The translations under genes and the position numbers were made by a program. This document shows, in pieces, positions 8,912-21,342 of a DNA stretch of 64,000 nt. Each line of letters begins with the position of its first letter. Within the stretch, counting starts at the first letter, position 1. The DNA comes from Paramecium sonneborni (Eukaryota > Ciliophora > Oligohymenophorea > Peniculida > Parameciidae). The notes below the pieces were generated by a model. It was not told the DNA's origin. It saw nothing but the letters and a program-made list of their open reading frames with translations, and ran no database searches. Where the stretch lies: contig CAJJDN010000189.1 of assembly GCA_905182985.1 (NCBI GenBank), forward strand, positions 46,261 to 110,260, written 5' to 3'.

Positions 8912-10912
8912 ATTAATCTATAATTGATAGAGCACCTTTTGTTTTTTTTAAATTAGCAGAAGGTCTAGCAGCTCAATCTGACATATTGTAATTAATAATT
9001 TAAGATTAGGTTGAATGTAAATCCTAATTATTTAAGTGAAGAACAGGATAAATCTCCTCAATATTTGATTATTATTTATAGTGGCACAGCAAGATAATAA
9101 GGATATCTTATAGTTGACTTTATGAATTTCACTAGGGTGAATGAAATATTAGGACCAGAAAGAGCAAATTAAACAAGTCCAAGAATTTAATATTAAATGA
9201 ATTTTACATACTTATAAAAAACAGGTGATTGTGAGAATGTAGATATTGATGATATATGAAATAGTTAGTGAAATAAAGCATAATAATAGTTAATTAAAAT
9301 AAAAATAAAAAAATGTTAGAAATTTAAGAATATCTAAAAGATAGGAATTTGGAAGTTAAGCTCATTTTAATGATTTAAGAGATGGATAATATTTAGGTCA
9401 CAATTGCGGAGGTTAATAACCACATCTAGATATATTGAAAGAGAAAGCAATAAGATTGGGTTGGGAATATCCATTTGGTGAATTTAAGAAACAGAAATAA
9501 TAATGAGTAGGAAATTAGCAGAAACATATAGGTTGAAATAAGGAGATTATATGTTAATATATAGTGAATTCTGGGTCATATTATATCTAGAACTACTTTG
9601 AATCAATAGGTAGCCAACTTAATTTAACAAATTATTATGACACTTTTTTGAATGAAGAGTTTGTAGATTTGATTTATATTAAGTAAAAGGTTTATTAGAA
9701 TCAACATATGGTAAGTTTCCAGATGGAGATGCTGATAAATTGATAATAGTTGAGCATAAACACTTCTTTAACAATTTAGCATATTGGTCATGGGATAAAC
9801 CTTTTTTGTATTAAAGAATCTTGCTGCACATAGAGTAAATAATATATAATAATTAATTAGATTAAAAATAGAAGAACAGTATTAATGTATGCATTATCTA
9901 TTGAATTTGTAATATTTATTTTTGTTGGTGTGAGTGTTTAGATTGAAAATTAAGCAACTTAAACTCTTTAGTCATATAATTTAAAAATATAATTTTAGAT
10001 TTGGGAAATACTCTTAAAAGTTTTACTTGGGTAACAGATTCATCAGATAGTTATATGTAAAGATTAGGATTTTCAGTGATCTTCTACTATAATAGCTAAT
10101 TAAATCCTGTTGAATAATTATATACTAGTAGAGTAGTAGAGGTAGTCAAAGTGCTATAATTAATATTAAAATTGATATAGATAGCACTTTTCTTATTGTT
10201 GTGTATAATAATACATATAGTTAATACCATTAAATGAGAGCATCTTCAATCATCACTTCAGCACCTTTACTTAAATTTAGTAGTTTACCTAGTGTCTAAG
10301 AATAAAATGTTTTTGTATCATTACCAACTTTGTGGAAATTAAATTAATGCACTTGAAAATTATCAAATGAGAAGATTATTTGATATTGTCTCTAATTCAG
10401 GTAATCTTGATACTGTCTATGAACAATTTAAAAAGTATATAGATTCCCAAGGGGGTCTCTGCTAGAATTTGGGATTATAGAGATTATGAAACATCCCATT
10501 CAATAAAGTCAATAACTCATTTAAATTATATTTAGTTTCTTAACTGGGGTTGTTAGGGTTTTATCATTCTTTAGTTTAATGACATCTATGTCTACATATA
10601 TGTTAGAATAGGTCAAGGAAATATCAATTATTAGAGCTATTGGTAATAATAAGATGTCTATTACAATTGTCTATATAATGGAAGCTTTTACATTAGTTTT
10701 TAGTTCCAGTTTTATTGGTTTAATGGTAGGATTTATTATTGGATAACCTATGGCATTATAATTTCACTTAGTTACCATTGATTTTTGTATTCTCATGGTA
10801 AATGTTAATTGTCATAATTATTATTGCTATGATAGCTGCCATTATTATTGTAGATAAACCCTCCTTATAAATCTTATCAAAAAAAATTCCTTAAATTATG
10901 AGAATGATCTGA
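8734..10912 (+). pseudogene. FtsX-like ABC-transporter permease, decayed
   Basis: The ATG at 8734 opens a cytosolic leader and a membrane helix (CVSFFSVLIVVAASAV) typical of the large ciliate FtsX-like permease family. A 22-nt GTAATT...TAG intron after DIL restores the frame into NVNPNYLSEEQ. Middle parts (RKLAETYRLKQGDYMLIYSE; a helix YALSIEFVIFIFVGVSV) lie in shifted frames. The C-terminal core is clear at about 10570-10770: LEQVKEISIIRAIGNNKMS, then a helix FTLVFSSSFIGLMVGFIIG, the signature of FtsX C-terminal domains, and a last helix before TGA 10910-10912. Such proteins couple ATP hydrolysis to membrane or lipoprotein events. Several frameshifts between 9230 and 10460 indicate a relic. 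Confidence 0.75.
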
Positions 10913-12073
10913 AAATATTCAATTTTATTTTAATCATATTCATATTCAAATCTTATTTCACTCAATCAATTCAATTTTAACCCATTTACTTCTACCCATC
11001 TTCTCTCTACTTTTTTTAATTTTTATTTTTCATTTATTAACAAATAAATTTATCATCACAATTCACAAACTAAATAAGATTTTCAATATCACAATGAAAA
11101 TCTACATTTTGTTTACACCTTATTTGCATTTTTAAATTTGATTCCACTTTGTTTTTTCATTAATAAAACATTATTTAAGGATTTTCTCATTAATTTTAAA
11201 GAAAAATTAATTACTGATTAACGATTTAGTTTGAATTTAATTTACTGTATTTAATAAGATAATAAATATGATATTAGAAATATATTAAAAATAAAAAATT
11301 AATATCAACTTTATACATTAAATTTCTGCTTGAAAAATATTGAGAAATTTTCAATATGTGATATTATTATAATTGAAATAAAGCCTAATTTTTGTTTTTT
11401 TGTATTCTTGAATGTAGTTTTCAGTCAATTTATTTTATGCATTCCTTTAAAGAAAAGATTATTCAAAATTTCACATTCAGTTGATATATTTGACAACAGG
11501 GCTTTTATGGATTTAAAATAATTGTGTAAGTTGCAGTTACTTTTTTTAATTTTCTAATCCTTCTCTCTTTCTCTTTCTTATCCTTCCTTCATTAATAAAA
11601 GTATTAATTATAGATTTACATGTTCATTCTCTTGCAAGCTATTTTGATTTATATACATTATTTCATTTATTAATTTCTTGTTTACAAATAAAATACTTCA
11701 TGTATAATTTATCTTCTGTCTTTTCCCTTAAGTTATTCTATTTATAATTATAATTTAATTTATAATTTATCATTAATAGATAAAATAAATTTTCAAATTT
11801 CATTCCCAATCATTATAACTATAAGGTCTAAAAGCTTTATAAGTTAGTTTTAATTAGAACGTTAAGAACTTTTATCAACTAAATTTAAGTTATTTTGGTT
11901 TTAATCAAAATAAATACTTTAGAATGTTTTTTTAAGATGGTTTAGAGGAATTTTATAATATTTATGGTTATTGAAAATAACATTAAGGTTATACTCTGTC
12001 ATTTGAATAACTTTAATAATCAATTTCAAATTTGAGATTTGTTAATATATTAGAAATTTCATTATGAAGACTC
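10913..12073. other. Long AT-rich intergenic stretch
   Basis: Over 1.1 kb with A/T runs and only short frames. It separates the 3' ends of the FtsX-like relic (+) and the RING gene (-). No motif or RNA gene seen. Confidence 0.5.
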
Positions 12074-12736
12074 TCACAAGATATATTTTTACTTTTCATT
12101 TTGTGTATTCCAGTACTTCCAAATATTTTAATAATAACAAAGTTCCTTTCCTTTACAAACTAGAGTTCTAAGGTTTTAATAAAATTCTTTATTAATATTA
12201 TTTTAAGAATCCAATTAATTACTTTTAAAAAATATATTCTATTTAATTGATTTTCTTTTCTAATTTTAGTTTATTTCTATTGAGAAATATATTTAAATGG
12301 CTTATTTGTTTCTACAAATAGGACATCCCAATTTTGAGTAACATTTTTAATGAAATACATGTCCACAAGAAACTAAAATGGACAAATTTTCTATCATATC
12401 TAAACTACAAAAAGAACATTCACTAAAATTATATTCTTCATTCTAATAAGTCTAAACATGGTCATTTTGATTGGATTTTTTGGCATTCACTCTAAATAAA
12501 TTACCTGTTCCAATATTAAGAATAACTGATTTCATTGATTTTTCTTTAATTATTCGGTTTTTACTATTTTAGTTTAGAAGATGCTATTTCATAATTATGG
12601 ACTTGAATGATTGGAATATAATGTTATAATTTGAATTGAATAAATTTTCAAGTAATTCATTGTCAGAACTTTTATTGTAATATAAATACATAATATTATT
12701 TTAAATAAATACTTTTACGAAAATGAACAGCCCCAT
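12074..12736 (-). CDS. RING-finger protein, 220 aa, intact-looking
   Basis: ATG at 12736 (complement), first in frame after an upstream TGA; stop TGA at 12074-12076; no internal TGA and no intron needed. A RING occupies about residues 110-150: ECSFCSLDM, then SCGHVFHQKCYSKLGCPICR. This is the C-x2-C...C-x-H-x2-H-x2-C...C-x2-C zinc-ligand order (C3H2C3). RING domains recruit ubiquitin-conjugating E2 enzymes. The N-terminal third is hydrophobic then Asn/Lys-rich; the C-terminus is Lys/Asn-rich without a transmembrane segment. It could be a soluble E3 ligase. It is one of the very few undamaged genes here. The 3' side of its start codon abuts the next assembly duplication (12734). Confidence 0.8.
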
Positions 12737-13925
12737 GTTGTTGTTTGGATTAGTAAATTTAAAGATATTATAATTTAAAATATTAATATAAGATGAGAAT
12801 AAATTTGTTAGGTGTCAATGTATTTATTGGTATTCATGGTTAAATGGAATAAATGAAAGTAAAAAATGATGAAATATGTCTTGAATATTTTAACAAACAA
12901 AATATGAGCCATAATTATAAGAAATCACTTGCATTAGATATTTATAACTATAATAAGATACTTTACAATATTCAAAATCAGATTATAAATATTATGGAGT
13001 ATTTATTCCTGATGATTGTGAAGGGAACTGTAAATGAGAAAGTGTCATATTATTTACCATAAACAAAATATTACATAATTCAATAAACAAAAGTTATTTA
13101 CTAAAACAATCCAATTTATTTTAACTAAGGCATAATATGGAGTTTTATTTAAAAAAATGAATGATATCTTTTTATAATATCTCCTTTTCTCATAATGATA
13201 CCAGTTTATTCAGTTTATTATAAAAGATACTTAAATAAATTTACACTTATATTATTATCAATTATATATATTATATATTGTAAAGACAATTCTTATTATT
13301 TGTATTTTGGAGAAAATTACAATAGAATTAATAATAAGTAAATATAATAAATGATTATATAACATTATACTATAATTATAATAATGGATAAATAGTTAAA
13401 GAAGATTTGTTCTTGATAATTGGTCATTATCATATTCGATATGGAAATAACACAAATAATTGAAACTTATTGCACATATGAAAATGACTGGGTAAATAAT
13501 TTATGATCTTGATTCATTATTTGATGAATCATAAGTGATGATATATTACAAACCTCATGTGAGAGGATTATTTGTCGATTTTGATAAATTTATGGGATAA
13601 ATTTCTGAATCCATCAATTATTAAAGATTACTCAATAGCTTATATATTTTAACCATTTGCCCCTGAGTAATGTTTATACATTCTGTCCAATAATTGCCTA
13701 AAAAATTTTATATTACAATGTTTTAGCCAGAGAAGGAATATAGAGCAAATAATTTATATACATAATAGATTCAAGTCATAGTGCAACTTATCTTCTAGTG
13801 CCAATATTTGATGTAGAAACTATAATGACATAGGTGGAAATTTGTTAACAAATTAATTGAAAGAGTACATTTCCTTTTAAATAATTTGATTTATAAAAAT
13901 TATTCCTTATTAAACAGGTAAAATA
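12734..13925. repeat. Assembly duplication 2, copy 1 (1192 bp)
   Basis: Same as 13927-15118 (offset 1193), single N at 13926. Confidence 0.95.
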
Positions 13926-13926
13926 N

Positions 13927-15118
13927 CATGTTGTTGTTTGGATTAGTAAATTTAAAGATATTATAATTTAAAATATTAATATAAGATGAGAATAAATTTG
14001 TTAGGTGTCAATGTATTTATTGGTATTCATGGTTAAATGGAATAAATGAAAGTAAAAAATGATGAAATATGTCTTGAATATTTTAACAAACAAAATATGA
14101 GCCATAATTATAAGAAATCACTTGCATTAGATATTTATAACTATAATAAGATACTTTACAATATTCAAAATCAGATTATAAATATTATGGAGTATTTATT
14201 CCTGATGATTGTGAAGGGAACTGTAAATGAGAAAGTGTCATATTATTTACCATAAACAAAATATTACATAATTCAATAAACAAAAGTTATTTACTAAAAC
14301 AATCCAATTTATTTTAACTAAGGCATAATATGGAGTTTTATTTAAAAAAATGAATGATATCTTTTTATAATATCTCCTTTTCTCATAATGATACCAGTTT
14401 ATTCAGTTTATTATAAAAGATACTTAAATAAATTTACACTTATATTATTATCAATTATATATATTATATATTGTAAAGACAATTCTTATTATTTGTATTT
14501 TGGAGAAAATTACAATAGAATTAATAATAAGTAAATATAATAAATGATTATATAACATTATACTATAATTATAATAATGGATAAATAGTTAAAGAAGATT
14601 TGTTCTTGATAATTGGTCATTATCATATTCGATATGGAAATAACACAAATAATTGAAACTTATTGCACATATGAAAATGACTGGGTAAATAATTTATGAT
14701 CTTGATTCATTATTTGATGAATCATAAGTGATGATATATTACAAACCTCATGTGAGAGGATTATTTGTCGATTTTGATAAATTTATGGGATAAATTTCTG
14801 AATCCATCAATTATTAAAGATTACTCAATAGCTTATATATTTTAACCATTTGCCCCTGAGTAATGTTTATACATTCTGTCCAATAATTGCCTAAAAAATT
14901 TTATATTACAATGTTTTAGCCAGAGAAGGAATATAGAGCAAATAATTTATATACATAATAGATTCAAGTCATAGTGCAACTTATCTTCTAGTGCCAATAT
15001 TTGATGTAGAAACTATAATGACATAGGTGGAAATTTGTTAACAAATTAATTGAAAGAGTACATTTCCTTTTAAATAATTTGATTTATAAAAATTATTCCT
15101 TATTAAACAGGTAAAATA
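13927..15118. repeat. Assembly duplication 2, copy 2 (1192 bp)
   Basis: Second copy of 12734-13925; the right flank continues from this copy. Confidence 0.95.
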
Positions 15119-15560
15119 AATGAACTTTTATGTTTTGTCTCTATGAATTATTTGTAAGATCCAAAAAAACCATAATTTTTAAATGTTCTATTCAACCTTT
15201 CTAAATTAATTATTTAGGATTGTTATAATTATATACAAAATGCATTATACTTGTGCAAATAATTGTAGTAACCTATGTCCACCAATTGTCCAATAACATA
15301 TCCTGTGTTTATCCAATATCATAACAAACATATTGAATTAACTGAAATATTATGGGGGATATATTGATTTTATATAAACTGGTATTAAATAACTTGATAT
15401 TTCTTTAGAAACCCCAAGAAAAAATCTTATTATAACTATTACCTAATATTTGTCTATGATAGATAAAAGAATAGTTATTACTATCAGATCTGCTATGTTT
15501 AGGCATTATTTATTTGTAAATTTTTATTTCAATAAGTATCCAATTAATATACCTGTAAAT
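13986..15560 (+). pseudogene. Unrecognised decayed gene, several shifted frames
   Basis: The ATG at 13986 (12793 in the other copy) opens MRINLLGVNVFIGIHG and continues through LALDIYNYNKILYNIQNQ and YYIIQQTKVIYQNNPIYFN for about 120 codons to TGA. Further right, PHVRGLFVDFDKFMGQIS, ATYLLVPIFDVETIMTQ and QNALYLCKQLQQPMSTNCP lie in changing frames, all on the plus strand. The parts look like one extracellular or periplasmic-type sensor region followed by the hydrophobic helix in the next entry. I cannot name the family; a Cache-like sensor is only a guess. Confidence 0.35.
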
Positions 15561-15575
15561 TTCATTTAGGAAAAT

Positions 15576-16080
15576 TGAAACTTTGGCAATCTGTTCTCTG
15601 TTCATCATTTATCTCTCTAAAAATCTGAATAAAGTTCTTATAGCACTGAAAATAGAGTATCAATTAATTGATAAAGTTAAGTATGTTACAACATACACAA
15701 TATTTAATGATTCCAATTTATATTATTTGAGATATTCTTTCATGGAAGTAAATTTATATTTATAAATAAATATAGATATATATCATTTGAGAAAGTAACA
15801 TTTAGATTCTAGTGTTATTTCTTCACATATATTTATGGGTTAATTTCTAAAGGTTAGTTTTAAACTTTTTGTAATGATTTCAATAAGTTCTAAAATTTTT
15901 TATTCTTTAAATTAGGCTTACATATAGATTTAGAATTTAATTGGATTGGTAACTTCTTAAGGTTCAAGTTGTAAATTTAGAAAGTATAATTATGTTTTTT
16001 AGTTTAATTAGCAATTAGTATATTTGACTGGTGAGTTCAAAGTCTTCACCCATCCAAATAATAATATATTAGGTTAATGA
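15576..16080 (+). CDS. Open frame with N-terminal membrane helix, probable continuation of the decayed gene
   Basis: After a TGA, the frame TLAICSLFIIYLSKNLNKVL begins with a likely transmembrane helix and stays open for about 165 codons to TGA 16078-16080. It ends in a more polar part (QQLVYLTGEFKVFTHPNNN). It follows the preceding relic in order, consistent with sensor, membrane segment and cytosolic tail, but the family is unknown and an ORF of this length can arise by chance in this code. Confidence 0.3.
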
Positions 16081-16110
16081 TTTCTTTTATTGTTTGTTCT
16101 TTACTTTCTG

Positions 16111-16342
16111 TCAAGTAAATAGAACATTATAGTTCTTTTCTCCCAAATATCTTCAAATTGAATTTTACTCTAATTCATTTTCAATAATTTCAAGTTATCT
16201 GATGACCTATTTGACAAACAATTCTCTTTCGGAAATGTTTACATACGAACCAATTACATATTTATATTCAAAATATGAGTACCAATGATCATTCTATTAA
16301 TATTTATCAAATTTAACAATACCTTTTACATTAACTTCTCCA
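16111..16342 (-). pseudogene. Minus-strand fragment A of a repeated unknown family
   Basis: The frame contains KGIVKFDKYQQNDHWYSYFE and GSYVNISERELFVKQVIRQL, ending at TGA 16111-16113. A motif like Y-Q-x-N-D-H also occurs in fragment B. The overlapping frame has EDIWEKR, again mirrored near B. Not recognised. Confidence 0.3.
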
Positions 16343-17031
16343 TAATTCATAAAAAGTTTATATGACCAAAAATATTATATCATAATATTCTAGTCTAATT
16401 CATTTAGAAATCTATTTGAATAATATATTTCCAAAACAATTTTAAGTACAATAAATATAAAAGCGTGTTTTTCAATAGATAAATATATTAATATTTAATC
16501 AGCATAGAGCAATTCTATAAAATGAGATGGCTTGAAATATTTCTTAATTTCTTTCCAAAATGTCAAGAGTTATTGGAGTGCTAATGAATTCTATAGGAGC
16601 TGTAAAATCTTAATAGAACACAATTTACTTGGATTTTTTATTAGCAAATAATATTGAAATTGAATCACTTAATCCGAAATAGTGAATTTAAAATCTTAAA
16701 GTAAAATACTTCATAAATTTCTTTACTTTTAATTTCATTTGAATTGGAGTTGTAATAGTAGGAAAGTTCACAATTACGATGGCCAAAGAAGTCATTAATT
16801 TGAGAGAAATCATTCTTTTCTCCCACATATCTTCTATAATATTATTGAAAGGATTTGATACTATTACTTAAGTCAATAACTTTATCTCTTCCCTCTCTCA
16901 TATCTGAATTAATATCAAATCAGAATATTATGAATATCAAATCAAATCATAACATTATACATTTATTTCAAATCTAATCACTTCCCATAAATCATTTAAA
17001 AAGTTTTAGAATATTTAGCTCTTTGTAAATT

Positions 17032-17175
17032 TCACATTTTAATTTCCACTCTATCATAAAGCATTTTGGATTCATTATTATCATCTGATAATTCACTCCA
17101 TCTATACTGAATTTGACATTTACTATTGTCATGATCATTCTCTTAATACTAAAAGGATTTAAGAGTTTCTAGAAC
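17032..17175 (-). pseudogene. Minus-strand fragment B of the same unknown family
   Basis: The frame VLETLKSFQYQENDHDNSK continues to YRWSELSDDNNESKMLYD and stops at TGA 17032-17034. Shared YQxNDH and, at about 16815-16840, ED-M/I-WEKR blocks suggest A and B are two diverged tandem paralogues on the minus strand. No known domain recognised. Confidence 0.3.
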
Positions 17176-18335
17176 TTTAATTATTTTCTTTATTCTAATT
17201 AAATATCATTACAGATTGTAGTTTTATGCTTAAAAATATTACTGTCCTCTATTTCCTTTATTAAATGTAAATATATAAAAAAAATACTTTGAAAATTATC
17301 TACTAAAATTAGATTAAAAAAATATTCACACGCGTCTTAAAAAATATTTTTATTCATCATTTTTTTCAAATTAATCTGAAAAAAAATACTTAAGCAATTA
17401 ATAATAATAAGGTATTGTGATTTTTATTCGAAATCAAAAAATAAAAAACAATTACCTGATTAATAGAGAATTCTCTGTTAATGTTAATTTTTAACTAAAT
17501 AGAAGGACAATGAATAAAGTAAGCTTTTTAAATCACAACTCAAAATGAAGAGAGTATTTTTTCTTAATTCAAATTTTTTTTTCTTAAATACATGTTTCCT
17601 TAACAGATTTAATAAAATTAGGTTAAACTACTTGGGAAAATGAAATTTTACCAATAATAGTACACTGAATTTTTATTTTATTATTGTCATAATATTCCAA
17701 TAATTAATAATAATAATATATTTGTTAAAAATATATTTACTTGTTTAGAAATTACATTTTAGTCAATTTAACTTATATTACGTTTTATAGAAATATATTT
17801 AAAAATGAATCATTTTAAGGAATTAACAATAAAATTAGAAGGTTTAGCATCCTCGACTGATTCTAGGTCGCAAAACTAGTTTAATATGAAAAACATAGGA
17901 AGTGGAAAAAAATTGATAATTATGAAATAGACCTCCTGAAGATAATTGTAAATTATATTATAGCATTCATAATTTGCAACCTTTATAGATGGTATTTATA
18001 AATTATAATTTTTAGGATGTTTACGATTGGGATTGGGTAGGGTCATTATTATTCTATAGTTTTTGGAAAGTGTGTAGAAATAAATGGATGGAAAGTTAAG
18101 CAACTTCTATAGTAGATCATTCTTGGTCTTGAGAAGATGATACTATACTAGCTGAACTTTATGAAAAATATACATAATAGAATAGATATAATAAATGTAG
18201 TCTGATATCCATGGAAATGAGTTAGCTTTGCAAGTCAAGCCATGTAAAATTGGGTAAACAATGCAGAGAAAGATGGATTAATAAATTAAATCCATTAGTT
18301 GAAAAGTATATAAATAAATTATATTATCATGGTAA
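17078..18335. repeat. Assembly duplication 3, copy 1 (1258 bp)
   Basis: Same as 18337-19594 (offset 1259), single N at 18336. Confidence 0.95.
17240..17985. other. AT-rich stretch upstream of the Myb relic (also at 18499-19244)
   Basis: Long A/T runs with short frames. The tail, from about 17800, contains a short open stretch but no recognisable domain. Confidence 0.4.
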
Positions 18336-18336
18336 N

Positions 18337-19594
18337 TTATCATCTGATAATTCACTCCATCTATACTGAATTTGACATTTACTATTGTCATGATCATTCT
18401 CTTAATACTAAAAGGATTTAAGAGTTTCTAGAACTTTAATTATTTTCTTTATTCTAATTAAATATCATTACAGATTGTAGTTTTATGCTTAAAAATATTA
18501 CTGTCCTCTATTTCCTTTATTAAATGTAAATATATAAAAAAAATACTTTGAAAATTATCTACTAAAATTAGATTAAAAAAATATTCACACGCGTCTTAAA
18601 AAATATTTTTATTCATCATTTTTTTCAAATTAATCTGAAAAAAAATACTTAAGCAATTAATAATAATAAGGTATTGTGATTTTTATTCGAAATCAAAAAA
18701 TAAAAAACAATTACCTGATTAATAGAGAATTCTCTGTTAATGTTAATTTTTAACTAAATAGAAGGACAATGAATAAAGTAAGCTTTTTAAATCACAACTC
18801 AAAATGAAGAGAGTATTTTTTCTTAATTCAAATTTTTTTTTCTTAAATACATGTTTCCTTAACAGATTTAATAAAATTAGGTTAAACTACTTGGGAAAAT
18901 GAAATTTTACCAATAATAGTACACTGAATTTTTATTTTATTATTGTCATAATATTCCAATAATTAATAATAATAATATATTTGTTAAAAATATATTTACT
19001 TGTTTAGAAATTACATTTTAGTCAATTTAACTTATATTACGTTTTATAGAAATATATTTAAAAATGAATCATTTTAAGGAATTAACAATAAAATTAGAAG
19101 GTTTAGCATCCTCGACTGATTCTAGGTCGCAAAACTAGTTTAATATGAAAAACATAGGAAGTGGAAAAAAATTGATAATTATGAAATAGACCTCCTGAAG
19201 ATAATTGTAAATTATATTATAGCATTCATAATTTGCAACCTTTATAGATGGTATTTATAAATTATAATTTTTAGGATGTTTACGATTGGGATTGGGTAGG
19301 GTCATTATTATTCTATAGTTTTTGGAAAGTGTGTAGAAATAAATGGATGGAAAGTTAAGCAACTTCTATAGTAGATCATTCTTGGTCTTGAGAAGATGAT
19401 ACTATACTAGCTGAACTTTATGAAAAATATACATAATAGAATAGATATAATAAATGTAGTCTGATATCCATGGAAATGAGTTAGCTTTGCAAGTCAAGCC
19501 ATGTAAAATTGGGTAAACAATGCAGAGAAAGATGGATTAATAAATTAAATCCATTAGTTGAAAAGTATATAAATAAATTATATTATCATGGTAA
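18337..19594. repeat. Assembly duplication 3, copy 2 (1258 bp)
   Basis: Second copy of 17078-18335. The Myb-like gene continues only past this copy. Confidence 0.95.
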
Positions 19595-19712
19595 TTAACT
19601 TTGGAAGAAGAAAAATTAATAGAGTAAATTATTGAAGAATTAAGAGAAGAATCATTTCTTTAATAATCATTTGATATAAATTGTTAGAAAAGGAAAAAAC
19701 CTACTCATAATT
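19262..19712 (+). pseudogene. Decayed Myb (R1R2R3-type) DNA-binding protein
   Basis: End of a first Myb repeat: CRNKWMESQ at 19332. Second repeat: SWS-stop-EDDTILAELYEKY, with TGA at 19389-19391 where Myb proteins have W-[ST]-x-E-E-D, then GKQCRERWINKLNPLVEK at about 19512, the canonical end of R2. A frame change leads to TLEEEKLIEQIIEELREE, the start of R3. The tandem tryptophans and RxxGKQCRERW signature make the family clear. Myb R1R2R3 proteins are nuclear transcription or splicing factors. A premature TGA, a frameshift and the missing end of R3 show a relic. A truncated duplicate lies at 18003-18335 because of the contig overlap. Confidence 0.75.
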
Positions 19713-19984
19713 ATTTTCTCTATTTTAATATTAAAAATATCTAAATATATATTATAATTAATACTGTTATTATAAAATTTTATAGATATACAAAATAAAG
19801 CAATTTATTACCCTAAATTAAATTTTTTATATTTAATGATAAACTTTGTAAACTTGTTTGTTCCAATTAGATAAGTATAGAGATTTTAAAGAGTGAGCAT
19901 TTTCAATTAGAGAAGAGTTATAAATAAATAATTTTTGCAGTGAAAATAAAAAAACCTAAGAAATTGAGAAATAACCAACATTAG

Positions 19985-21017
19985 TTATAGATATTTTACA
20001 TACTGTAAAAGATTCAGCTAAAGACTCTGCTTCCAAATTAAAATAGAAAGTATGATCAGCAGTTAAATTTAATCAGATGCAAATGCAAATTAGGAGACAA
20101 GTATTGGAAAAACTTGTTTAAATATAGCAAATTAGCATGATATAGTAAAAGCCAAGTTAGCAGAGAGAAAGAAAGAAGAAGAGAAGATAGCTTATATGTG
20201 TGAAGAAAAATTAGCAGGAGTATGAATTAAAATTTATTTAGATTTAAGAGAGAATTCCAGAATGGAAAAGGAATGCTGTATAAGCTAAAAAATAGCTTAG
20301 AAGATTTAAAGTAGACTAAAATAAAGTGACTAAGGATAACAATTTGTTAATAGTGATGCTTATAAAGAATATGTATCATTTCAATCAGAAATGAAATAAT
20401 TTAAAGCTGATTTATCTGATAGAATATAGAATCATCTCAGCAATTTAGTTTAAGTTTCTTTATATGCAGAAGTATTAAATATAAAAATATGTTAGAAAAC
20501 TGTGACAAATGAAAGTAATGTTGCAAGAGCAATAAAATAAGTTTGATCCAAATTTTGATCTATATGAATTAGAAAACGAGGCTAAGGTTATCCTTGAATA
20601 GATCTATAATCTTTACTTAGTAGGAGATTTAGAATCTCTTTAAAAAGTTTGTCGTGAAGCTGCTATAGGATATTTTAAAGTCTTTCTAAAAAAATTAGAA
20701 GCTGAAGTTTTTCAGTTTGATATTCTAATTTAGAAATCAGAACCTAATCATAAATAATTATGGAATGTAGATGAAATTAGATTTACTAGGGCAAGTATAC
20801 CAGATTCTGTAAAATTACCAGCCCTTATTTTTACAATATTAGTAGATATTATTTTATTTATTTATAAAAATAGACTAATAGATCTAAAATAATAGATGGA
20901 GATGATGAGAGAATCATATTCATGGATTACTAATTTGCTTTAACTCCACATCTAAATCCTGAATTTGGGCATACAATAAAATATAATTATTTTAATTAAG
21001 AAAAGCTAACAATATGA
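19985..21017 (+). pseudogene. Decayed TIM44 (mitochondrial inner-membrane import motor subunit)
   Basis: From about 20535 a long open frame carries KFDPNFDLYELENEAKVILE, IYNLYLVGDLESLQKVCREA and RASIPDSVKLPALIFTI. This is the C-terminal Tim44 domain, which binds membrane and recruits Hsp70 to the TIM23 channel in the matrix. A frameshift near 20890 leads to DGDDERIIFMDYQFALTPHL and a TGA at 21015-21017. Upstream pieces fit a Tim44 N-region: HTVKDSAKDSASKLKQK followed by TGA, and RIPEWKRNAVQAKK. At least four frame breaks or TGA codons lie between 20000 and 20540. No mitochondrial presequence start could be fixed. Confidence 0.75.
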
Positions 21018-21059
21018 ATGGTTTAGATTATTATTTTATGTGATTAAATTTTAAATGAA

Positions 21060-21342
21060 ATTTAATCAGGTTTATAGGCTATAATTTATAACAGGAAAGA
21101 AGGAACAAAAATTAATTTCGAATAATTGTAAAATGAAGAAAAAAAATTAGAAAGCTTTGTTGAATAAATTTATTTAAATTTAGATAATCCTCCTATTCAA
21201 TAATAAATTAAATATTTAATTATTTGAATAGGAAGATGAAACTCTTGGATTTCCTAAAATCATTGAAATTATGGAATGTAATAATTGGATTTATGAGACC
21301 AAAATTATAGGAAAAGAAAGAAAAACCAAATGCTATATTTGA
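21060..21342 (+). CDS. Short unrecognised frame after Tim44
   Basis: Lys/Gln-rich at the start, then EDETLGFPKIIEIMECNNW, ending at TGA 21340-21342. No family recognised; it may be a separate relic. Confidence 0.25.

Noticed and set aside
10546..10562. Telomere-like GGGGTTGTTAGGGTTTT
   Set aside because: A single imperfect pair of G-rich blocks inside the FtsX-like coding region, not a tandem array, and no chromosome end is evident.
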